Shown: positions 58,655-64,000 of the stretch, one piece after another
How the letters are laid out: each line of letters starts with the position of its first letter
Numbering within the stretch: position 1 is the first letter of the stretch
NCBI GenBank assembly: GCA_027728065.1
Contig: JAQBVO010000002.1
Coordinates: 62,001 to 126,000 of the forward strand
Direction: 5' to 3'
DNA: 64,000 nucleotides
From: Actinomycetota bacterium
GTDB lineage: Bacteria; Actinomycetota; Actinomycetes; Nanopelagicales; Nanopelagicaceae
Notes under the pieces: generated by a model
The model's database searches: none
The model's input: only the letters and a program-made list of their open reading frames with translations
What the model was told of the DNA's origin: nothing
Position numbers and translations under genes: made by a program

Positions 58655-59942
58655 GGAACTTCCAACCCGCGTCGCGCCATAGCTCTCGATCCAGGGCATT
58701 GCGTCCATCAATAATCATCTTATTTTTGACTAAATTGCCAATTACTAAAGGATCAAGGGCTCGATACTCTTTCCACTCAGTCAAGTGCAGAATTAAATCG
58801 GCATCTTTTACACAATCGGTAACCGAGTGAGCAAAGTTAAGATCGGGAAAACGCTTACGGGCAGGCTCGATTCCTTTAGGGTCGTGGACAACAACGTTGG
58901 CACCGGCGGCGTGAAGTTGCATGGCGATATCTAGTGCAGGGGAGTCGCGCACATCATCGCTATCTGGTTTGAAGGTTGCGCCAAGTACTGCGATTTTGTA
59001 GGCAGTTAAATCCTCTGATAAATCTGTACGCACTACATCGATTACGCGCTGGCGTGCGCGCAGGTTAATTGCATCGATCTCACGCAAAAACTCAACTGCC
59101 TGCTGAGCGCCGAGTTCTTCGGCGCGGGCCATAAATGCCCGGATATCTTTTGGTAGACAGCCGCCACCGAAGCCGATACCAGCTTGCAAGAAACGGCTAC
59201 CGATGCGTGGGTCATAACCGATTGCCTTTGCAAGAACCGTGATATCTCCACCAGCGGCCTCGCATACTTCAGCCATCGCATTAATAAATGAGATCTTTGT
59301 TGCAAGAAATGAGTTCGCTGCAACCTTTACAAGTTCGGCCGTTGCAAGATCGGCGCGGATCCAAGGTGTGCCGAGGGCGAGAATCGGTGCGTATACATCT
59401 TTTAAAATCTGCTCGGCGCGATCATTTACAACTCCAACGACAAGACGGTTAGGTGTCAATGTATCTTCAATGGCAAAGCCTTCACGTAGAAACTCTGGAT
59501 TCCACGCAAGATCTGCCGCAGGTGCTAGTTGCATAAGTTGTTCGCGCAGAGATTGCGCAGTACCAACTGGAACTGTTGATTTTCCAACAACAAGAGCGCC
59601 CTCTTTTAGGAATGGTGCAATGGCAGAGACTGCCGATTTAACATATGTCAGATCGGCAGCTAAACCATCCTTGCTCTGAGGTGTGCCCACACAGACAAAG
59701 TGAACGTCGGCATCGGCAACTGTTGAAAAATCACTGGTAAAAGTTAGACGACCAGTGGCAATCTCTTGGGCCAATAATGCCTCTAGACCCGGCTCATAGA
59801 AAGGGAGCTCGCCTCGTGAGAGCATCGCAACTTTTTTGGGATCGGTATCAACGCCAATGACGCTAAAGCCCAGGGAGGACATACAGGCCGCATGTGTTGC
59901 ACCTAAATATCCGCAGCCAATTACTGAGAGCGTGGAGTTCAT
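58632..59942 (-). CDS. UDP-glucose 6-dehydrogenase
   Basis: This enzyme oxidises UDP-glucose twice to UDP-glucuronate for surface polysaccharide. The Rossmann motif LSVIGCGYLGATHA opens the protein. The central domain has NPEFLREGFA near residue 165, and the catalytic Cys is in GIGFGGGCLPKDIRA near 258. The C-terminal UDP-binding domain has GATFKPDSDDVRDSP near 322. Length 436 is normal. ATG 59942 is preferred over 59948 because TAAACT lies exactly 7 bases upstream of it. UDP-ManNAc dehydrogenase is less likely. Confidence 0.92.
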   Translation of the reverse strand: MNSTLSVIGCGYLGATHAACMSSLGFSVIGVDTDPKKVAMLSRGELPFYEPGLEALLAQEIATGRLTFTSDFSTVADADVHFVCVGTPQSKDGLAADLTYVKSAVSAIAPFLKEGALVVGKSTVPVGTAQSLREQLMQLAPAADLAWNPEFLREGFAIEDTLTPNRLVVGVVNDRAEQILKDVYAPILALGTPWIRADLATAELVKVAANSFLATKISFINAMAEVCEAAGGDITVLAKAIGYDPRIGSRFLQAGIGFGGGCLPKDIRAFMARAEELGAQQAVEFLREIDAINLRARQRVIDVVRTDLSEDLTAYKIAVLGATFKPDSDDVRDSPALDIAMQLHAAGANVVVHDPKGIEPARKRFPDLNFAHSVTDCVKDADLILHLTEWKEYRALDPLVIGNLVKNKMIIDGRNALDRELWRDAGWKFHALGRTN

Positions 59943-59949
59943 AGCCATG

Positions 59950-59955
59950 AGTTTA
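59950..59955 (-). promoter_or_regulatory. -10-like TAAACT for leaderless UDP-glucose dehydrogenase gene
   Basis: On the minus strand TAAACT lies 7 bases before the ATG at 59942, and one base before another in-frame ATG at 59948. It overlaps the start of the gap after the LCP gene. Confidence 0.5.
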
Positions 59956-61068
59956 CTTCAACGCTCCACATGGATTTTCATCGGCTGTCCGAGTCTTAAA
60001 CTTATCGAGGATTATCGGTGTAGGAGAGGTGCTAGATGAGGCCGATGGTGAAGGTGTAACTTCATCGACGAGAGGTAAATCTTCACGTAGGCGATTAAAG
60101 AGATCAGGGGCTAGTACTTTGTCCCAGGTAACAACGGAGCCGACCCCTGCTACGCGGGCATTGGCGTTACCAAGTGGAATCGTAAGAGTACGGACGTTGC
60201 TAGCTGAAAGATTCTTTAACTGTTTAGCAAGAGTGATCAAATCACTTCTATCAAGCTGTGAATCGGTTTTCACCGTTGCAATTGCAGCATCAAAAAAATT
60301 CACTAACTTAACAGGATTTAGTAGCACACCAGTGCTCGTTACCTTTCGCAAGACTGCGCTCATGAACTGCTGCTGCCGCTGTATGCGTCCCAAATCGCCC
60401 ATGCCATCAAAGTCACGGGTCCGTACATATTTAAGCGCTTCGATGCCATTAAGGGTGTGCACACCCGCACTCATTACTAAGTGACTATTTGGATCATCGA
60501 TATCTTTCTTAGCACAGACTTCAATCCCACCGAGCGCATCGACCATACCGGCAAAGCCAGCGAAACCGATTTCGATATAGTGATCGATTCGAATCCCTGT
60601 TTCATTTTCAATTGTTTGAATGAGTAGCGGTGCACCGCCCCAAGCAAAGGCTGAGTTGATTTTGCCATTGGCCGCAGCGACGGTTTTGTCTTTATGAATC
60701 GATGATTTATGTTCTGGAATGATCACTAGTGAGTCACGCGGAATCGAAATAATCGTTGCCTTATCCCGTGCCTTACTGATATGTACCAAAAGCATTGTGT
60801 CCGAGCGTGCTCCAGCCGCTGATTTAGTGGTTCCAACACGTAGGAGTTTGGACTGCTCTTTAGTCAGACCTTCACGAGTGTCAGAGCCAACAAGCAAATA
60901 GTTAAGTGCACTGGAGGGTTTCTCTGGGCGTTTATCAATCCCGCCGAATACATCAATGCGCTCGATTGCGCCACTAATCTGACCTAAGCCCAGCCATGCA
61001 AAGGCCGAGACTGCGACGATAGCCAGTGAGAGAGAGGTAATAATTCGAATAGGTCGTGTTGCTCTCAC
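59953..61068 (-). CDS. LytR-CpsA-Psr (LCP) family glycopolymer transferase
   Basis: LCP enzymes attach undecaprenyl-linked glycopolymers to peptidoglycan outside the membrane. An N-terminal helix (about residues 9-30) anchors the protein. The LCP domain shows NYLLVGSDTR, GARSDTMLLVHI near residue 87, SIPRDSLV near 108, GKINSAFAWGG near 134 and YVRTRDFDGMGDLGRIQRQQ near 218 (first part). A Ser/Pro/Thr-rich linker precedes the C-terminus. The start is GTG at 61068, 6 bases from TAGTCT. Confidence 0.94.
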   Translation of the reverse strand: MRATRPIRIITSLSLAIVAVSAFAWLGLGQISGAIERIDVFGGIDKRPEKPSSALNYLLVGSDTREGLTKEQSKLLRVGTTKSAAGARSDTMLLVHISKARDKATIISIPRDSLVIIPEHKSSIHKDKTVAAANGKINSAFAWGGAPLLIQTIENETGIRIDHYIEIGFAGFAGMVDALGGIEVCAKKDIDDPNSHLVMSAGVHTLNGIEALKYVRTRDFDGMGDLGRIQRQQQFMSAVLRKVTSTGVLLNPVKLVNFFDAAIATVKTDSQLDRSDLITLAKQLKNLSASNVRTLTIPLGNANARVAGVGSVVTWDKVLAPDLFNRLREDLPLVDEVTPSPSASSSTSPTPIILDKFKTRTADENPCGALK

Positions 61069-61074
61069 AGGCGA

Positions 61075-61080
61075 AGACTA
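61075..61080 (-). promoter_or_regulatory. -10-like TAGTCT for leaderless LCP gene
   Basis: TAGTCT on the minus strand lies 6 bases before the LCP GTG. Confidence 0.5.
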
Positions 61081-61089
61081 CTTCAGCGA

Positions 61090-61095
61090 TACGGT
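61090..61095 (+). promoter_or_regulatory. -10-like TACGGT for the GT2 gene
   Basis: TACGGT lies 9 bases before the glycosyltransferase ATG, giving a leader of at most a few bases. It is back to back with the LCP promoter in a 36-base divergent gap. Confidence 0.4.
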
Positions 61096-61104
61096 GGTGG
61101 GGTT

Positions 61105-62097
61105 ATGGCGACATCAGCTAACGCGTTATATGGCTCACCGAAGCGTGAAATCTCAGTAATCCTTGCGGTGCGCAATGAGGCCTTGCACTTAGCCGAGTGC
61201 GTGAATGCGATTTTGTCACAGGATTTTGATGGTCTGCTCGAAGTAGTTTTAGCGCTGGCTCCATCAGATGATGAAACCGAAGCCGTCGCCCAGAGGTTGG
61301 CACAGGCAGATTCACGAGTAGTAATAGTTGAAAATCCCTCGGGTCGCACTGCAGTTGGATTAAATCTTGCCATTGAGAAATCGCAGTATGCACTCATTGT
61401 CCGCGTCGATGGCCATGCACAAATTCCACAGAACTACTTAACTTTGGTCGTTGAGATTCTTACCCAAAGCGGTGCAGCCAATGTCGGTGGTGTCATGGCT
61501 GCAGTGGGTGAGAGTTTATTTGAACGCTCGGTCGCACGTGCAATGCGTAGTCCACTTGGAGTTGGCAGCGCACGTTTTCATACGGGTGGGCGTGCAGCCG
61601 CCGTCGATACCGTTTATTTAGGAGCTTTTAGAAAAGAGGCGATACTTGCAGTTGGAGGTTTTGATGAGCGCTTTACTCGTGCTCAGGATTGGGAGTTGAA
61701 TTTTCGTCTACGTGCTGCCGGTGGCATTATTTACTTTGATCCGCGTTTAGTAGTTACTTATCGACCTCGCTCAACTGTTAGCGCCTTGGCCCGCCAATAT
61801 TTTGAATATGGTCGTTGGCGAAGAGTAGTTTCACGTCGGCACGAAGGCACAATTAACTACAGATATTTAGCACCACCATTTACAGTTCTAGTATCTGCAC
61901 TCTCCATAATTCTCGGTGTTTTTATATCGACGATCTTTCTACTTCCAGTCCTTGTCTATGCACTCTTTATTCTGATGGCATCTTTTGTGATCGGAAAATC
62001 TTTAGGCGAAGTAGTCTCTTTGCCGCTGATTCTTCTCACTATGCATATGTGTTGGGGAACGGGCTTCCTTACTTCACCTAAGTCGCTTGCACCGTAA
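61105..62097 (+). CDS. family 2 glycosyltransferase with C-terminal membrane segments
   Basis: This is an inverting GT-A glycosyltransferase. The nucleotide-sugar fold begins ISVILAVRNEALHLAECV near residue 17. A DxD-like VRVDGHAQIP lies near 95, and the acceptor/catalytic QDWELNFRLRAAGG near 190, followed by QYFEYGRWRR. Two to three hydrophobic segments occupy about 252-320. It resembles ExoA-like enzymes of polysaccharide assembly. Sugar specificity is not evident. It is followed after 15 bases by the exporter permease. Confidence 0.88.
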   Translation: MATSANALYGSPKREISVILAVRNEALHLAECVNAILSQDFDGLLEVVLALAPSDDETEAVAQRLAQADSRVVIVENPSGRTAVGLNLAIEKSQYALIVRVDGHAQIPQNYLTLVVEILTQSGAANVGGVMAAVGESLFERSVARAMRSPLGVGSARFHTGGRAAAVDTVYLGAFRKEAILAVGGFDERFTRAQDWELNFRLRAAGGIIYFDPRLVVTYRPRSTVSALARQYFEYGRWRRVVSRRHEGTINYRYLAPPFTVLVSALSIILGVFISTIFLLPVLVYALFILMASFVIGKSLGEVVSLPLILLTMHMCWGTGFLTSPKSLAP

Positions 62098-62099
62098 GG

Positions 62100-62105
62100 T
62101 AGCCT
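62100..62105 (+). promoter_or_regulatory. -10-like TAGCCT within a palindrome, leaderless exporter permease
   Basis: TAGCCT ends 7 bases before the GTG. It sits within the perfect inverted repeat GTAAGG-TAG-CCTTAC (62094-62108), which could be an operator. Confidence 0.5.
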
Positions 62106-62112
62106 TACGACC

Positions 62113-62940
62113 GTGAGCGCACCATTACGGGTCTACGAGCCATTTAAGGCCGGTCTACCACCCCTAATTCCTTACTGGAAATCACTCTTCTCGCGCCGAA
62201 CATTTATCTCTGAGTATTCGCGCTCAGAGCTTCGTGAACAACACTTTGACTCAGTCTTTGGCCAGTTATGGTTAGTTTTAAATCCCTTGCTGCTCTCCGG
62301 CGTCTATTTTCTGCTCATTGTCATCATTGGCGGTGCATCTGATGGCGCGCGTTATGCTCATTTAACTGCGACGCTTTTCCTCTTTTATCTTGTGGCAAAC
62401 TCACTCACTGGTGGAGTTAAGTCGATTACGGCTGGGCAACGGCTAATTCTCAACACGGCATTCCCAAGAATTATGCTACCAATCTCGGCAGTAGTAATCG
62501 CAGTATTTAAGTTTTTTCCAACACTTATTATCTTTTTCATTATTCGTATCGTTCTTGGCCTTCCTTTTTCTTGGCAGATGCTCTGGGCTATTCCAATTTT
62601 TTTCATTACCCTGCTACTGGCCTTAGCTTTAGCAATCACAATTTCATGTATCAATGTCTACTTCCGCGATATCTCAAGCTTTCTTCCATACTTGACCCGA
62701 ACGCTTTTATATCTCTCACCGATTCTCTACGAGGCATCGGCACTCAAGCCCCAGCTAAAGGCGTTAGAGGCTCTTAACCCACTTTTTCCAATTTTAGATA
62801 GTTGGTCTCAAGCACTAGTACATGGAATAGCCCCACAAAGCTCTAGCTTGTTGACGGGTTTAGCGTGGGCCTTCGGAGTATTTTTAATTGGCACTTACTT
62901 TTTCCTATCAAGGGAGCGTGAATTTGCCGTCCGCCTCTAA
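62113..62940 (+). CDS. ABC-2 type polysaccharide export permease (Wzm/TagG-like)
   Basis: This 275-residue membrane protein has about six hydrophobic segments. It carries the ABC-2 exporter hallmarks SEYSRSELREQHFDSVFGQLW near residue 31 (first part), GVKSITAGQRLI near 100 and CINVYFRDISSFLPYLTR near 178. It would move a lipid-linked glycan across the membrane with the next gene's ATPase, for attachment by the LCP enzyme nearby. The start is GTG with no ribosome-binding site. Confidence 0.9.
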   Translation: MSAPLRVYEPFKAGLPPLIPYWKSLFSRRTFISEYSRSELREQHFDSVFGQLWLVLNPLLLSGVYFLLIVIIGGASDGARYAHLTATLFLFYLVANSLTGGVKSITAGQRLILNTAFPRIMLPISAVVIAVFKFFPTLIIFFIIRIVLGLPFSWQMLWAIPIFFITLLLALALAITISCINVYFRDISSFLPYLTRTLLYLSPILYEASALKPQLKALEALNPLFPILDSWSQALVHGIAPQSSSLLTGLAWAFGVFLIGTYFFLSREREFAVRL

Positions 62941-63721
62941 TTCGCACAAGACCAACGAGATCGCAGTTTCTGTTCGCGGCTTAGGTCTTACGTACACAAC
63001 TGTAATCGATCGCAGGCCAACATTCAAAGCGCGCGTTAAATCTTTAGGGCGTGGGTTAAAACAAACTCGTATTATTCGAGCGTTAGATGATGTAAATATA
63101 GATATTGAATACGGCCAGGTCTTAGGTGTAATCGGCGTAAATGGCGCTGGGAAATCCTCAATGATGCGCGTTATCGCCGGCATCATTCCGCCATCACAAG
63201 GGCGAATCGAAGTCTTTGGAAGCGTTAGTACATTGTTGGCACTTGGCGTCGGCTTTAATCCATCAATGTCAGGTCGTGATAACGTCTTTCTTGGCGGACT
63301 AGCTGCAGGCATGTCACGCCAAGAGATTGAGAGCCATTTTCAAGAGATCGCCGATTTCTCTGAACTAGGCGAGGCCATCGATGCACCTATGCGCACATAT
63401 TCATCGGGTATGTTCTCTCGCCTTGCTTTCTCGGTAGCTGCAACAGTGCGCCCTGATATTTTGATTGTCGATGAGGCTCTAAGCACAGGGGATGCTAAGT
63501 TCAAGCAGAAATCACTCAATCGCATCAAAGAGTTGCGCAGCGATGATCGTGCCTTGATCCTTGTAAGTCATGCCATGGCAACCTTGCGCGATGTATGTAA
63601 TGACATTGCCTGGTTGCATAAAGGTAAGTTGGTCCAACGTGGTGCTCCAGATGCGACGATCGATGCCTACCAAGAGTTTTTACAGCTCGGAAAGAGCGCA
63701 GCCATTGATGAGGATGTCTAG
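62924..63721 (+). CDS. ABC polysaccharide export ATP-binding protein (Wzt/TagH-like)
   Basis: This is the ATPase of the exporter. Walker A GVNGAGKSSMMRVIAG lies near residue 70, the exporter-type GVGFNPSMSGRDNVFLGG follows Walker A, the signature is YSSGMFSRLAFSVA near 160, and Walker B is ILIVDEALSTGD. It has no C-terminal carbohydrate-binding domain. The TTG at 62924 is preferred for its spacing from AGGGAG (62911-62916); a GTG at 62918 and a further upstream codon at 62888 are alternatives. It overlaps the permease and the next gene. Confidence 0.9.
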   Translation: MPSASNSHKTNEIAVSVRGLGLTYTTVIDRRPTFKARVKSLGRGLKQTRIIRALDDVNIDIEYGQVLGVIGVNGAGKSSMMRVIAGIIPPSQGRIEVFGSVSTLLALGVGFNPSMSGRDNVFLGGLAAGMSRQEIESHFQEIADFSELGEAIDAPMRTYSSGMFSRLAFSVAATVRPDILIVDEALSTGDAKFKQKSLNRIKELRSDDRALILVSHAMATLRDVCNDIAWLHKGKLVQRGAPDATIDAYQEFLQLGKSAAIDEDV

Positions 63722-64000
63722 AAAACTTCTTGTCCTAACTCTTTTCTTATCCGCAGTTATCACCCCTGTATCGGCGGTAGAGATACCTAAAGATTTTTCA
63801 TTGTCTGGATCAGGTTATGGCCATGGTGTGGGTATGTCCCAGATGGGGGCGAGATCAATGGCCCTGGCCGGCCAAACATCTGATCAGATTCTGCAGTATT
63901 TCTATAAAGATGTGCTTATCCAACCACTTGATGACTCAAAGATACTACGTGTAAATATCGGTCACTTGCTAACCAATACAAAGATTTCAACGGGTACAAA
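63714..64000 (+). CDS. secreted SpoIID-domain protein (3' end outside window)
   Basis: The frame from ATG 63714 (or 63708) overlaps the ATPase stop and runs off the window. It begins with a signal peptide (KLLVLTLFLSAVITPVSA) and then has GSGYGHGVGMSQMGARSMA and ILQYFYKDV, the typical C-terminal-type motif of SpoIID/LytB-domain proteins, here near the N-terminus. SpoIID proteins cleave denuded glycan strands in spore-formers; in non-sporulating Actinobacteria the role is a cell-wall one not defined here. Confidence 0.8.
   Translation, partial: MSRKLLVLTLFLSAVITPVSAVEIPKDFSLSGSGYGHGVGMSQMGARSMALAGQTSDQILQYFYKDVLIQPLDDSKILRVNIGHLLTNTKISTGT

Overview
The window looks like a chromosomal segment of a small-genome, moderate-GC actinobacterium, most likely a freshwater Nanopelagicales (acI, Planktophila-like) bacterium. 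That placement is an inference from gene content and order. It rests on a WhiB-family regulator, GuaB3, a DUF6350/PerM-type gene between sucD and purN, an accD-accE-maf-accA block next to birA and purEK, the tsaE-tsaB-rimI-tsaD-groESL order, very short intergenic gaps and no mobile elements. I saw no rRNA, tRNA, CRISPR array, insertion sequence or prophage.

Layout. 1-6006: a branched-chain amino-acid type (Liv) ABC transporter, whose LivG is cut by the window edge, followed by a translationally coupled secreted alpha/beta hydrolase. 6078-9613: a ketone-body pair (3-hydroxybutyrate dehydrogenase and acetoacetyl-CoA synthetase) flanking two decayed genes, a frameshifted hydrolase and a LivM tail. 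9633-14119: tRNA t6A genes, rimI, then groESL under a CIRCE-like element. 14191-15488: a WblA/WhiB4-like regulator divergent from a MerR regulator with a B12-binding photoreceptor-type C-terminus. 15528-19942: guanine nucleotide synthesis (a CBS-less GuaB, GuaB3, GuaA) plus a secreted cyclophilin. 19939-31477: a deacetylase, PcrA helicase, SucCD, a PerM-like protein, PurNH, FolD, Mdh and Icd. 31549-35113: an orphan MsmK-type ATPase, a CNNM/CorC protein and TrpS.

35114-51775 is a nucleoside uptake and catabolism island. A structured leader precedes a BMP-type binding protein, a two-domain ATPase and two permeases, then cytidine deaminase, thymidine phosphorylase, adenosine deaminase and a cytochrome P450. 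Ribokinase and a nucleoside hydrolase are divergently transcribed. On the minus strand lie purine nucleoside phosphorylase, a phosphopentomutase-like enzyme, DeoC and two aldehyde dehydrogenase-family proteins. Together these can import nucleosides, remove the base, and carry (deoxy)ribose into central metabolism. 51772-55847 is an acyl-CoA carboxylase operon (accD, a small accE, maf, accA) divergent from birA. 56629-58240 is purKE. 58241-64000 is surface polysaccharide: UDP-glucose dehydrogenase, an LCP transferase, a GT2 glycosyltransferase, a Wzm/Wzt-type exporter and the start of a SpoIID-domain protein.

The most distinctive pattern is promoter architecture. At about a dozen transcription-unit starts, a TAnnnT -10-like hexamer sits exactly 6 or 7 bases before the start codon, which predicts leaderless mRNAs. 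In two divergent pairs (rbsK/nucleoside hydrolase and accD/birA) the two -10 hexamers overlap in one 7-bp TAnnnTA, with exactly 18 bp between start codons, and each pair joins functionally linked genes.
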